From Tannerellaceae bacterium (GTDB taxonomy: Bacteria; Bacteroidota; Bacteroidia; Bacteroidales; Tannerellaceae): a DNA stretch of 53,222 bases. The notes below the pieces were generated by a model. The model saw nothing but the letters and a program-made list of their open reading frames with translations. It did no database searches and was not told where the DNA came from. Location: positions 1-53,222 of the forward strand of contig JAITRW010000035.1 of NCBI GenBank assembly GCA_031288175.1, in the 5' to 3' direction. Of this stretch, positions 8,640 through 18,577 are shown in pieces (positions within the stretch are counted from its first letter, which is position 1; each line of letters opens with the position of its first letter). The translations under genes and the position numbers were made by a program.

Positions 8640-9356
8640 CTATTTCAATTGTTGTTTATAAACGGTAATAGTGCGTTCCAGGCCAAGATAAAGGGCATCG
8701 CAGATAAGGGCGTGACCGATAGATACTTCCTCCAGAAAGGGTATATGTTGTTTGAACCATGCGAGGTTATTGAGGTTAAGATCGTGGCCGGCATTTACTC
8801 CCAGTCCGAGATCATGGGCCAAAAGGGCCGCCTTAATAAAAGGAGCGACGGCACCGGTAGCGTCGGAGGAATATAAGGTGGCGTAAGGCTCGGTGTACAA
8901 CTCAATACGGTCGGTGCCCGTCTTGGACGCCTGTTCAATGTTCTCAAGGTCGGTACCGACGAAGATAGAAGTACGGATACCGTATTTCTTGAAGACGGCG
9001 ATCCTTGCGGACAACGCGTCGAAGTGGACTTTGACGTCCCAGCCGCCGTTGGACGTGAGGGCTTCGGGAGGGTCGGGTACGAGCGTCACCTGTGTGGGCA
9101 GTACGGATACAACGAGTTCGACAAAACGGTCGGATGGGTATCCTTCGATATTGAATTCTTTCTTGACAACCGACCTAAGGGCGGTCACGTCCGTATAACG
9201 AATATGCCGCTCATCGGGACGGGGATGTACTGTGATACCGTCTGCCCCAAAGGTCTCACAATCCATAGCTACGTGCTCTACGTGAGGGAGGTTTCCTCCT
9301 CGTGCATTGCGTATGGTTGCGATTTTGTTGACGTTGACACTCAGTTTTATACTCAT
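8640..9356 (-). CDS. pdxJ: pyridoxine 5'-phosphate synthase
   Basis: 238 residues, normal family length. It condenses 1-deoxyxylulose 5-phosphate with 3-amino-2-oxopropyl phosphate in DXP-dependent vitamin B6 synthesis. Visible motifs: [18 protein letters not shown] at the start, [15 protein letters not shown], and [15 protein letters not shown] with [15 protein letters not shown] near the end. The start overlaps the nagB-like stop as ATGA. Confidence 0.95.
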   Translation of the reverse strand: MSIKLSVNVNKIATIRNARGGNLPHVEHVAMDCETFGADGITVHPRPDERHIRYTDVTALRSVVKKEFNIEGYPSDRFVELVVSVLPTQVTLVPDPPEALTSNGGWDVKVHFDALSARIAVFKKYGIRTSIFVGTDLENIEQASKTGTDRIELYTEPYATLYSSDATGAVAPFIKAALLAHDLGLGVNAGHDLNLNNLAWFKQHIPFLEEVSIGHALICDALYLGLERTITVYKQQLK

Positions 9357-11344
9357 GGAAGAGGGATATATCGTACAAAGGCTTCGATAGCTTCGTAGGA
9401 AGCAAGCCCTAAATCTTTATAGAGGTCGGCAGTAGCACGGTTTCGGTCTTCGGCACGTTGCCAGAAAAGGCGTCCGTCCTCACCAAGGTAAGGTGCGCTT
9501 TCGTTCTGAGACTGGTGTTTGAGGATGGCATTGCGCTTGTGCCGTAGCTCTTCCGGACTGATAGGGACGGCCATTTCGATGTGGTCTATTTCCCATTCTG
9601 CCCATGCTCCGCGATACATCCATATCCTGCATGCTTGCATCCAATCTTCATCTTTTATCAGATCAATAGCGGCCAGAACGGCATCCAGACAGACTTTGTG
9701 GGTACCGTGCGGATCGGCAAGATCACCGGCTACGAATATCTGGTCCGGCTTTATCTCTTCCAACAATTTGAGGACGACCTGTACATCTTCTTCCGAGAGT
9801 GTTTTTTTCTTCACCATCCCTGTCTCGTAGAAAGGCAAGTCTAAAAAGAGGATATGGTTGTCATCGCGGATACCGGAGTAACGTGCACCATGTTTGGCTT
9901 CTTCGCGACGGATAGTACCTTTGACGAAGAGGACGTCCCTGCTTTCGGGAGATCCGTTGTCGATCTTTTCTTGAGACAAGTGGTGGATGATTTCTTGCAC
10001 CTTATCCCTGAGAATTATATCGTTGGGGGAGTAAGCGGCGCTTACATCACGGAGAAATTCACAGTAACGTATCACTTCTTCATCTTGTACGGCAATATTT
10101 CCTGATGTTTCATAGGCTATGTAGACATCGTGGTGCTGGTCGCAAAGACGACGGAATGTACCCCCCATTGAGATGACGTCGTCATCGGGATGAGGACTGA
10201 AGATGAGGATCTTTTTTGGGTAGGGTAGGGCGCGTTCGGGGCGATTGGAATCGTCGGCATTCGGTTTACCGCCCGGCCAACCGGTAATCGTATGTTGTAT
10301 ATCATTAAAGATACGGATATTTACATTGTAGGCAGATCCATGGAGAGCAAGTAACTCGCCTAAACCGTGCTCGGTGTAATCCGTATTCGTCAGTTTTAAG
10401 ATAGGCTTGCCTGTCAAATGGCATAACCATACAATAGCCCGACGGATCAATTTGTTATCCCACTCACAGTTTGTCACCAGCCAGGGGTGATTGATGCGGG
10501 TCAACATATGGCCCGCCGAGAGATCTACTACTACTTTGGCATCAGGGTGATGTTGCAGGAAAGAAGACGATAGCGCATCACTCTCTTTCCCTTCCACCGT
10601 TTGGGCGATGATGTCAGCTTTGTCTTCTCCCCAGGCAATGAGAATAACTTCCCGTGCGTCCATCATGGTGGATATTCCCATGGTGATGACCCCCGCAGGA
10701 ACAGCCTCTATGGAAGGAAACGTGCGTGCCGCCTCTTTGCGGGCGCCGTCTTCCAGCAGGACGAGGTGCGTTCGCGTGCTGGCAGGAGTCCCTGCTCCGT
10801 TGAACATCACGTTGCTGTTTCTCCCTAATCCCAGCAACATGCAATCAATACCTTCTGCCTCCTGTATCCACTGCTCGTAACGGCGGCAGGAATCAACGAT
10901 GTCTTCCTTTGGCATAAATCCGTCGGGAGCAATGACATTTTCATCGGGAATATCAATATGATCAAGAAACTCTGCCTTCAGATGAGACAGGTTTCCCGTT
11001 CCCTGTACGGTTAACGGATAGAACTCATATTCTAAAAAGACCTTCACGTTGTCAAAGCTCAAGCTTTCCTCTTTGTGCAGCCGTATCAGTTCTTTATACA
11101 CCGGAATAGGAGAACGTCCTCCGGGGAGAGCCAGAATAAAACGCGCTCCTTCTTCTTGCCGACTACGGATATCCTTAGCTATCCGCCGTGCGGTGGCGAT
11201 GGCGCCACGTTCCGCAGTTTCATAGATCTTTGTCGGTATTTTTTCCAGACGTGTCAACGTCACGTGCTCGAATGCATTTTCCGGACGGTAGTATCTTTGA
11301 GGTATCCGTCTCAGTGTGATTTGTGAACTAAGATTATTTCTCAT
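9353..11344 (-). CDS. nagB: glucosamine-6-phosphate deaminase fused to a PIG-L deacetylase-like domain
   Basis: 663 residues in two parts. The N-terminal half (about 30-270) is a NagB/6-phosphogluconolactonase fold ([19 protein letters not shown]). The C-terminal half (about 370-620) is a PIG-L domain with the zinc motif FSPHPDDD and [12 protein letters not shown]. This fusion is common in Bacteroidales. The position of the canonical NagB aspartate motif FNMDEY reads FLEYEFY, so the general base differs from E. coli NagB. The likely role is amino-sugar catabolism (glucosamine-6-phosphate to fructose-6-phosphate plus ammonia), but the fused domain's substrate is unknown. Confidence 0.9.
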   Translation of the reverse strand: MRNNLSSQITLRRIPQRYYRPENAFEHVTLTRLEKIPTKIYETAERGAIATARRIAKDIRSRQEEGARFILALPGGRSPIPVYKELIRLHKEESLSFDNVKVFLEYEFYPLTVQGTGNLSHLKAEFLDHIDIPDENVIAPDGFMPKEDIVDSCRRYEQWIQEAEGIDCMLLGLGRNSNVMFNGAGTPASTRTHLVLLEDGARKEAARTFPSIEAVPAGVITMGISTMMDAREVILIAWGEDKADIIAQTVEGKESDALSSSFLQHHPDAKVVVDLSAGHMLTRINHPWLVTNCEWDNKLIRRAIVWLCHLTGKPILKLTNTDYTEHGLGELLALHGSAYNVNIRIFNDIQHTITGWPGGKPNADDSNRPERALPYPKKILIFSPHPDDDVISMGGTFRRLCDQHHDVYIAYETSGNIAVQDEEVIRYCEFLRDVSAAYSPNDIILRDKVQEIIHHLSQEKIDNGSPESRDVLFVKGTIRREEAKHGARYSGIRDDNHILFLDLPFYETGMVKKKTLSEEDVQVVLKLLEEIKPDQIFVAGDLADPHGTHKVCLDAVLAAIDLIKDEDWMQACRIWMYRGAWAEWEIDHIEMAVPISPEELRHKRNAILKHQSQNESAPYLGEDGRLFWQRAEDRNRATADLYKDLGLASYEAIEAFVRYIPLP

Positions 11345-11358
11345 ATTCGTTTTCTGCT

Positions 11359-13032
11359 TTAGTCTCCTTGATAGATAAAACGGCGGATGCTATGCTTAGG
11401 GGTCTTTTCGAATTCCGTGTCACGAAGATCAAAACGGTGTACTTTGCTATAAGAAGGTACTTGATCGTTCAGCCGACGAATATTTTCTTCCATGACACGC
11501 TTCAGCCCTGTGGTAGTGAGTCCGTCTTTAAACGCTCCTTCGTGATCAGCGTGAATCACGGCCGTCATCTTTGTCCCAAGCGATACGATGATGGATTCAA
11601 GCACATAGGGCATGCGGTTTAGGATGGCTTCCAATTCTTCAGGGTAGATATTTTGCCCGTTGGAACTCAAAATAAGGGATTTACATCGTCCCCGCAGGAA
11701 CAGGAAACCGTCTTGGTCTAGCGTCCCCATGTCGCCGGTACGCATCCATCCGTCTTCCGACATCACCGACTGGGTCGCTTCTTCGTTCTTATAGTAACCT
11801 AACATTACATTATCGCCGCGGACAAGGATTTCACCTGTTTCATGCTGCGGGTCGGGAGAATCAATGACTATTTCCATGCGATCAACTACCCGTCCGACGG
11901 AACCTGCTTTGAAACTATCCCACTGCTCATAGGTGATTAACGGACCACATTCCGTCATCCCATACCCGACGGTGTATCGAAAATGTACCTCGTGCAGAAA
12001 ACTCTCTACATCCCATCCTAATGCCGCTCCGCCGATGACCATCTCGCCGAAATGCCCTCCGAATACTTGTTCCAGTTTTTTCCTTGCAGCAGTCATCACC
12101 CGTTTTCTAAAAAAAGGAATGTGCAACAAGATTTTGTATGGTTGCCGTTCCAGTACAGGGAATACGTTAGCTCGTACTACACGTTCTATAATTAGAGGAA
12201 CAGCAAGGATAAGCCTCGGCTGAACGGTGACAAAAGCTTCGACCACCATTTTCGTATCTGATGCACGGGGAAGGAAATGGACGTGACATCCCTTATTTAC
12301 CGAGTTGAGTACTTCAAAAGCCAAACCGTACGTATGTGCTAACGGCAGCATACACAACACCTTGTCTCCGGCGTGGATGAACGGTAGCTTGTCGTAAGCG
12401 AACTGTGTATTACTCCACAGGCTTCGGTAAGGAAGCATCACGCCTTTGGAGAATCCTGTCGTGCCCGAGGTATAATTCAATACGGCCAATTCTTCCCGTT
12501 CCTCACGGTGAAAAACGATGTCGTCTCGCGAAAAACCTTGCGGATACCTTGCTTGAAACCATGCATCCATAGTGCGCTGAACGCCTTCGACCTCCTCATT
12601 GCCAAGAATGAGCGAACCGTCGTCTAACGAAACGATCAGACCCACGTTCGGAATGGCGTCGATAGACATCATTTCCCAATTATATTTCCCTACGAAAAGC
12701 GCAAATGTCTCGGAATGATTGATGATGTGGTGTATGTGCTCCGGCTTGAATTCATTGAGGATAGGAACAGCTACTGCACCGTAACTCAGTATACCGAAAA
12801 ATGTAATAGCCCATGTCGAGGAATTGCTGCCCACGATAGCTATCTTGTCTCCTTTCCTTACCTCGGCTTTTTCCAACAGTATATGTAGCTGCGCTATCTT
12901 GGACGCCATATCCCGGTAATAGAGGGTAACTCCCTTGTAATCCGTGAAGACGGGCAGCTCCCAATGCGCTCTGATACTCTTCTCAATTAACCCCAGAAAA
13001 CGCTCTTCTCCTCTCTTTTCACACATGGTCAC
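11359..13032 (-). CDS. AMP-dependent synthetase, long-chain acyl-CoA ligase type
   Basis: 557 residues of the adenylate-forming superfamily. The AMP-binding P-loop-like motif is LNYTSGTTGFSKGVML. Further motifs are VGYGMTECGPLI and the hinge region GWMRTGDMGTLDQDGFLFLRGRCKSLI. It probably activates a long-chain fatty acid to its CoA or AMP ester; the substrate is inferred from the family. It lies 14 bases before the nagB-like gene and 7 bases after the C69 peptidase on the same strand. Confidence 0.9.
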   Translation of the reverse strand: MTMCEKRGEERFLGLIEKSIRAHWELPVFTDYKGVTLYYRDMASKIAQLHILLEKAEVRKGDKIAIVGSNSSTWAITFFGILSYGAVAVPILNEFKPEHIHHIINHSETFALFVGKYNWEMMSIDAIPNVGLIVSLDDGSLILGNEEVEGVQRTMDAWFQARYPQGFSRDDIVFHREEREELAVLNYTSGTTGFSKGVMLPYRSLWSNTQFAYDKLPFIHAGDKVLCMLPLAHTYGLAFEVLNSVNKGCHVHFLPRASDTKMVVEAFVTVQPRLILAVPLIIERVVRANVFPVLERQPYKILLHIPFFRKRVMTAARKKLEQVFGGHFGEMVIGGAALGWDVESFLHEVHFRYTVGYGMTECGPLITYEQWDSFKAGSVGRVVDRMEIVIDSPDPQHETGEILVRGDNVMLGYYKNEEATQSVMSEDGWMRTGDMGTLDQDGFLFLRGRCKSLILSSNGQNIYPEELEAILNRMPYVLESIIVSLGTKMTAVIHADHEGAFKDGLTTTGLKRVMEENIRRLNDQVPSYSKVHRFDLRDTEFEKTPKHSIRRFIYQGD

Positions 13033-13039
13033 TGGGGAT

Positions 13040-14683
13040 TTAGTCGCTCACTTTTAGTCGCTCTCCCGCCGAACGGACGATGCTACGGTAATACGTTTCG
13101 TCGTAACCCGGAAAGTCAGGATATACCGCACGCCCATACGGATTACGGACAAACTGTCCATCTTTTTCTTTCTTTACATTTCCGTCAATGTATTTCACAA
13201 GCAGGTATTCGCCCAGTCGTTTCCAGCGTTCGGTGGCTTCGGTGGCTGTCGTCACACTGAACCACGTCAGGAAGCGGGCTGTTTCGGCGGGGTTTTCGCC
13301 ATCCAGAGTAAGGGCTACGCGGTCTATCGCAGGAACAATTTGTGCATACCCTCCTTCAAGCTCTTCCTGTACTTTACGGATGTCCTTGATCATGAAATTG
13401 TACTTGTGATACGCCATATTGGCCACCCAATTATGTATCCAGAACGCTGACGTCCATGAAAACGTCAACATATCTCCATTTCCCTCTCTGTAACATTCCG
13501 GTACCCTTTGCAAGCAACAATATAAGGGCGTAAAGACCGTCATATCCGCATCATCCGCACCGAACCACAGGATGCCCCCTATTGCGTCCGGAAGCCAGCT
13601 ACGCATTTGTGGTACGATTACGAACCCTGACTGTTGGGTGGCGATCGCCCGTTCATGAAGGTACGTTGTGCTGTCTACCCGGAAATGCATAGGACGCCAA
13701 CGATACGGCGCTTGGTAGGCGCCTGCTCCCGCATCCCGCGTCATATCAAGCTCCGTATCTTCAAAATGGTCGCGCATAGCGGCCTGCACATCCCGGACGC
13801 TCAGCAACCGCTCCGGTTTTATATACAATGGCATCGGTTCTTTCGTGGCGTCCCCTTTTATAAAATCGCCATAGCGATCCATCCCCTTATCATATTTGCG
13901 GAAAAATGACCATACACGAGCTTCGCATGCCCGGAGACCGCTGAAATCATAAGGATTATATGCCGCAGCGAAACTGAAGTCTTTATCCTTGCCCTGAAAA
14001 TATCCCTTCTCGCGGGCCAGCGACACCACCTCCCCTTCATACCGGCAATTTTCTTTATCCTCAAACGGTATCTGACGGATACGGGCTTGATTGGCATGCG
14101 CTGCAATGCAGTCATCCGGTATACGGATAGCCACCCACACAGCTCCTTTTCGGCCATGTCCTTTCCCGATCATTTCCATGATCCATATCTCGTGTTTGTC
14201 GGCAATGGAGAAAGTCTCCCCCGTACTGCAATACCCATACTCCCGCACCAGGGAGGTCATTACTTCAATCGCTTCACGGGCCGTCCGGGAGCGTTGCAAC
14301 GCTATATATATCAAACTGCCGTAATCTATACCCCCCGTCGTATCTTCCAATTCCGCACGCCCGCCCCATGTCGTTTCCGTGATGGCTACCTGGTGTTCGT
14401 TCATATTTCCTGTCACCCCGTACGTCGCCCGCACTTGTGGAATCCTACATAGCGGCCTGCCCGTTTCCCATTCTTTCACTTCCAGCTCCGCCCCTGCCGC
14501 CCATTGAGCCGCCGACCAATGATACAGTTCTCCATACAGCGTGTGCGAATCGGCAGAATAACTAATCATTACGGAACCATCCACCGATGCTTTTTTCCCC
14601 ACCAGCAATCCTGTACACGCCACACCGCTCACTGTATACAACATCCATGCTGCTGCTACTCCCACACTCTTTTTGCTTGCCAT
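13040..14683 (-). CDS. C69-family dipeptidase, secreted
   Basis: 547 residues. A hydrophobic N-terminal signal (VGVAAAWMLYTVSGVA) ends directly before C23, and the sequence CTGLLVGKKASVDGS matches the autoprocessed N-terminal nucleophile of C69 (PepD-like) peptidases. After cleavage Cys23 would be both N-terminus and catalytic residue. It probably hydrolyses dipeptides in the periplasm. The start at 14683 was chosen because it places the signal peptide directly at the N-terminus; 25 upstream codons in frame fall across the promoter. A minus-strand TACCTTTG sits at 14711-14718. Confidence 0.88.
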   Translation of the reverse strand: MASKKSVGVAAAWMLYTVSGVACTGLLVGKKASVDGSVMISYSADSHTLYGELYHWSAAQWAAGAELEVKEWETGRPLCRIPQVRATYGVTGNMNEHQVAITETTWGGRAELEDTTGGIDYGSLIYIALQRSRTAREAIEVMTSLVREYGYCSTGETFSIADKHEIWIMEMIGKGHGRKGAVWVAIRIPDDCIAAHANQARIRQIPFEDKENCRYEGEVVSLAREKGYFQGKDKDFSFAAAYNPYDFSGLRACEARVWSFFRKYDKGMDRYGDFIKGDATKEPMPLYIKPERLLSVRDVQAAMRDHFEDTELDMTRDAGAGAYQAPYRWRPMHFRVDSTTYLHERAIATQQSGFVIVPQMRSWLPDAIGGILWFGADDADMTVFTPLYCCLQRVPECYREGNGDMLTFSWTSAFWIHNWVANMAYHKYNFMIKDIRKVQEELEGGYAQIVPAIDRVALTLDGENPAETARFLTWFSVTTATEATERWKRLGEYLLVKYIDGNVKKEKDGQFVRNPYGRAVYPDFPGYDETYYRSIVRSAGERLKVSD

Positions 14684-14710
14684 AAACAATCCTTGTTTTT
14701 TGTGTGTCCA

Positions 14711-14718
14711 CAAAGGTA
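14711..14718 (-). promoter_or_regulatory. -7 element upstream of the C69 peptidase gene
   Basis: CAAAGGTA on the plus strand reads TACCTTTG on the minus strand, a full TAnnTTTG match 28 bases before the chosen start. No good -33 TTG is seen at the expected distance. This may be the promoter of the whole minus-strand run down to yidD. Confidence 0.55.
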
Positions 14719-14737
14719 GGAAATCCCCTGATATACG

Positions 14738-14745
14738 TAGATTTG
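14738..14745 (+). promoter_or_regulatory. -7 element upstream of the gamma-carbonic anhydrase gene
   Basis: TAGATTTG matches TAnnTTTG and lies 35 bases before the ATG at 14781, back to back with the opposite promoter of the C69 peptidase. The -33 element is not clear. Confidence 0.5.
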
Positions 14746-14780
14746 TGCTTTGTAACACATAAAATTAGGAAAGCTGCTCT

Positions 14781-15293
14781 ATGGCGATTATTAAATCGGT
14801 CAGAGGTTTTACGCCACGTATAGGCGAGGATTCTTTTTTAGCCGACAATGCCGTTGTTATCGGTGATGTGGAGATTGGACGAGAGTGTAGCCTCTGGTTC
14901 GGAACTGTGGTACGTGGCGACGTCAATGCCATCCGCATTGGCAATGGCGTCAATATACAGGATGGCGCCGTCTTGCACACTCTCTATGAGAAGTCCGTCA
15001 TTGAGATTGGTAATGAAGTCTCTATAGGCCACAATGTCACTATCCATGGTGCCAACATCGGCCATGGTGCCCTCATTGGTATGGGTGCCGTTGTCCTTGA
15101 CCATGCCATAGTCGGCGAGGGCGCTATCATCGCCGCCGGTGCGGTCGTCCTTGCGGGGACGGTAGTGGAACCTGGTGCCATTTTTGCCGGCGTCCCTGCT
15201 CGTTTTGTCAAGCAGGTAGCCCCAGAACAGGCCCGGGAGATGAATCGGAAAATTGCACACAACTACCGCATGTATGCATCATGGTATGTGTGA
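14781..15293 (+). CDS. gamma-carbonic anhydrase family protein
   Basis: 170 residues of left-handed beta-helix hexapeptide repeats. Metal-ligand histidines are recognisable in GAVLHTLYEKS and VSIGHNVTIHGANIGHGALIG, and the arginine motif in VVRGDVNAIRIG. Members include true gamma-carbonic anhydrases and YrdA/PaaY-like proteins; activity cannot be decided here. It is followed after 14 bases by the recJ remnant on the same strand. Confidence 0.9.
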   Translation: MAIIKSVRGFTPRIGEDSFLADNAVVIGDVEIGRECSLWFGTVVRGDVNAIRIGNGVNIQDGAVLHTLYEKSVIEIGNEVSIGHNVTIHGANIGHGALIGMGAVVLDHAIVGEGAIIAAGAVVLAGTVVEPGAIFAGVPARFVKQVAPEQAREMNRKIAHNYRMYASWYV

Positions 15294-15307
15294 AACAATA
15301 CAAATAA

Positions 15308-16930
15308 ATGGATAACGAATGGCTTTTAACACCTCATACGCAAGAACATTCGGATAAAGGAAACAAAATTGCCAAAGAGTTGAATCTACACCCTGTAATT
15401 GCCGACCTCTTGGTGTTACGGGGGATTACTTCGACGGAAGAAGCGAAAAACTTTATAGCCCCGTCGATGGGACAATTGTATGATCCCTTTCTGATGGATA
15501 ATATGCAAGAGGCTGTCGAACGCCTTAACGAAGCCTTGAAACGCCGTGAGAAAATCCTTATTTATGGGGATTACGATGTCGATGGCATTACGGCCGTGGC
15601 CCTTGTCTATAAATGTCTTTGCCGGTATACCGCCATGCTTGATTATTATATCCCGGATCGTTACGAGGAAGGCCCGGGTTTCTCTTTCAAGGGCGCTCAA
15701 TATGCCATAGACAACGACTGTTTGCTCATCATCGTTCTGGACTGCGGCGTCAAGTCGATAGAACAGATTTCCTATGCCAAAGAGCAGCATATAGACGTGA
15801 TCGTCTGTGATCACCATCGCCCCGGGGATGATATACCTCCTGCCATAGCCGTCCTTGACACCAAATGTTACGAATCCGACTACCCTTTCGAGCACCTCTG
15901 CGGATGCGGTATGGCTTTCAAATTCATGCAAGGTTTCTTGCAATACAACAAGTTACCTCTCTCCACGATAGAAGACTTTCTCGACCTTGCTGCCCTGAGT
16001 ATTGCGGCGGATAATGTCCCTCTTACGGGAGAGAATCGTATCCTTGCCCATCAGGGGTTGCAACAGATCAATCATACCCCCTGTCCCGGTATCAGAGGTA
16101 TCTTGGATATTTGTGGGTTAAGGAATAAAAAAATATTTCTATTGCTGACCTCATTTCCAAGGTAGCTCCTCCCTTATAATATTGAACGCCGAAAAATAGA
16201 TCGGCGTACTACCTTAGAAGCCCATGCGGCCATTGCTGCCGGAGGACTTCACAGCCATAAAGCTATCGTCGTATTCAATCCCAATTTTCACGAGGGCGTG
16301 ATTGAGATTGTGGCCTCGCGCTTGTCGAATGTCTATCGCCGTCCCGCCGCCGTCTTCACACAGGTGAAAGGGTTTGTCGTCGGTTCGGTTCGTTCTCACG
16401 ACTTTTTTGACGTCTATCGGATTGTGGAGCAGTGTCGTGATTTGCTGGTGTCTTTCGGAGGACATCCTTACGCCGTCGGACTATCTCTACGTCCGGAAAA
16501 TCTGCCTGCTTTCACCGAGCGCTTCCAATCCATTGTCGGTGATCGGTATTTTATGAGGCCTCCCCATATTCCTATAGATGCCTTCCTGCATTTATGCGAT
16601 ATCGACCTCAAATTACTTGCCGATCTACAAACCCTCAGTCCTTTCGGACAGGGAAACGAAATGCCGGTTTTTTGTACTTTGAACGTCCGCAACATAGGGA
16701 AATGCTGGCAGGTAGGCAAAGAAAATAGCCACCTGCACTTCGATGTCATGGATGATACCAGCCTCCTCCCTCTCAGAGCCATTGCGCTCAACCTGGGCCG
16801 GTTTTTTGAGGCTGTCGTTTCACAAGAGCCTTTTCATATCTGTTACACCCTCGAAGCGTCTAATCTTCGTTTTTCTTCCATCCGCCTCTTTGTCAAGGAT
16901 ATCCGTACCTCGCAGCCCTGCTCGGAATGA
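15308..16930 (+). pseudogene. recJ: single-stranded-DNA exonuclease RecJ, broken by two lesions
   Basis: The N-terminal DHH domain is well preserved (YGDYDVDGITAVALVYK; VIVCDHHRPGDDIPP), as are DHHA1 and OB parts in the same frame from about 16172 (VASRLSNVYRRPAAVF; FGGHPYAVGL). Between them there are two defects. A run of seven A (16127-16133 region) is one base short, shifting into the frame that encodes ISIADLISKVAP. Right after that the expected segment with the RecJ N-A-x-G-R motif, roughly 40 codons, is missing and the frame returns. The first open frame stops at 16165 after 285 codons; the second restarts by 16298. A functional RecJ is unlikely. Sequencing error could explain one lesion but hardly both. 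Confidence 0.85.
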
Positions 16931-16948
16931 ACGTAACAACGAAGTACT

Positions 16949-17596
16949 TTACAGGATGCCAAGAACGGTACAAGAAAACAATAAGATACTTATACTTTTC
17001 ATACTATTCAAAATTTTTTCTGTTTGTTTTTGGAATTTTTGAATCAACCATTTTAACACATCTAACTGATCTTTAATGGGTGCTCTTCGGACTTGTGCCA
17101 GTAATTTTATGGTATCAGGACGATTCAACGTTAGGTTTGAGGCCCCTTCATTACAGACAGAGCAAATTGCTTGTAAATTATTTAGGTCATCGGTCCCTCC
17201 CATGGACTTATCTACTATATGTCCTATATGTAAACGTGCTTTTCTTCCATTGTCATCAGGATGGGGTTCACCGGCGGCTATTCCACACATTTGACAAGTG
17301 AATCCGTTTCTATCTAAAACGAAAGCTCTCGTCTCTTTGGAAATACTACGTTCAAAGGAGGGGCGAGGTTTTAAATCGGTAAGCAAATATTGACCGGGTT
17401 TTAACTTGCTGTCGTCGTTATGAGTAATGATATTTAACCTCTCCTCGTTTCTCAATTCCCGCACTCGTCTCCCCCATTCACTGGTACCCGCTACTGCTCG
17501 TAGCTCCTCAGAACTTATGACTCTTCCGACATTGTGCTCAAAAAAATCACGCAATTTTTTGCGTGCTCCCGCTTTTCCGGCCTGCTTATTTTTCAC
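16949..17596 (-). CDS. HNH endonuclease, probable restriction enzyme
   Basis: 215 residues. An N-terminal region resembles a winged-helix (VISSEELRAVAGTSEWGRRV). The HNH/zinc domain has C101-x2-C104, the core HIGHIVDKSMGG (H123, H126) and a second pair C145-x2-C148. The start overlaps the 3' end of the cytosine methyltransferase by 11 bases, so the two are coupled and form a type II-like restriction-modification pair. The target site cannot be read from sequence. The last 20 residues are hydrophobic and unlike the rest. Confidence 0.85.
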   Translation of the reverse strand: MKNKQAGKAGARKKLRDFFEHNVGRVISSEELRAVAGTSEWGRRVRELRNEERLNIITHNDDSKLKPGQYLLTDLKPRPSFERSISKETRAFVLDRNGFTCQMCGIAAGEPHPDDNGRKARLHIGHIVDKSMGGTDDLNNLQAICSVCNEGASNLTLNRPDTIKLLAQVRRAPIKDQLDVLKWLIQKFQKQTEKILNSMKSISILLFSCTVLGIL

Positions 17597-18524
17597 AACA
17601 TAATGCTTTATGTATAGAAAGCCCTATTGCCTTTGCCACAGGAGGGGGAAAGGCATTCCCTATTTGCCTATATGCAGGTGTTTTCTTCCCCCTGAAACAC
17701 CATTCTTTTGGAAATCCTTGTATTAGAGCTACCATCTGAAGGGTTAATCTTGGATTGCCTTCAAAATCAAGGGCCGGTGGTGAATCCGCTAATCCTGTGG
17801 CGTCTATCCCCATTCTGCTCCATACTTCCCTTGCTCTTGTCGGTCCTAAATCAGCCCCTCCATGTTTTTTGGAGCCTCCCACTACGGTAGGAGCTATCCC
17901 TTCGGCTTTCTTTTTCCACCTATACGCTCCTTCCCATCCTAAACGGGACATCTCCTCAAAGAGTAAATCTCCTATTGATACGGGCCTTCCTTCTTGTTTT
18001 TCAGGCCATTGGAAGAAATTGAAGTAAGGTGCTTTTATAGCCACTAAGATTGATCGGGATCGTTCTTGGGAGACCCCGTAATCAACTGCATTTAAAATTT
18101 TCCATTCCGTTTTATATCCTAACTGGCTGATTGTACTTATGATTTCCCGGCGGTAACTATCAAATTTAGGCTGGAACAATCCTCGCACATTCTCTAATAG
18201 AACGGCTTTCGGTTCACATTCTTTGATTAACCGTATAGCTTCAGGAAATAAGTCCCGTTCGTCTAATTGACCTAACTGTTTTCCCGCTATGGAAAAGGGT
18301 GGACACGGTACTCCTCCCGATAAAAGATCAACGCCTCCTTTATAGCTCAATGCGGAAAATCGCCGCACGTCACTTTGAGACACACGCCATTTAGACCGAT
18401 TGGCATTTAGCGTTTGACAAGCCAACGGCTCTATTTCGACTAATTCAAGATGTTCAAAACCGGCTTCTTCAAGACCCAGTGCCTGACCTCCTGCCCCTGC
18501 ACATATTTCTATACTCTTCCACAT
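17586..18524 (-). CDS. DNA (cytosine-5-)-methyltransferase
   Basis: 312 residues. Motif I is GAGGQALGLEEAGF, motif IV GGVPCPPFS with catalytic C74, motif VI LLENVRG (E111), motif VIII QERSRS, and motifs IX-X end in QIGNAFPPPVAKAIG. The target-recognition region between motifs VIII and IX is short (about 100 residues). The enzyme would protect the site cut by the downstream HNH nuclease. Upstream, 53 bases separate it from the susD stop. Confidence 0.93.
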   Translation of the reverse strand: MWKSIEICAGAGGQALGLEEAGFEHLELVEIEPLACQTLNANRSKWRVSQSDVRRFSALSYKGGVDLLSGGVPCPPFSIAGKQLGQLDERDLFPEAIRLIKECEPKAVLLENVRGLFQPKFDSYRREIISTISQLGYKTEWKILNAVDYGVSQERSRSILVAIKAPYFNFFQWPEKQEGRPVSIGDLLFEEMSRLGWEGAYRWKKKAEGIAPTVVGGSKKHGGADLGPTRAREVWSRMGIDATGLADSPPALDFEGNPRLTLQMVALIQGFPKEWCFRGKKTPAYRQIGNAFPPPVAKAIGLSIHKALCCEK

Positions 18525-18577
18525 CTTTTCCCTTTACTGCTTTAAACGGCCGTAAAGGTACTGAATAATTAAATCCT

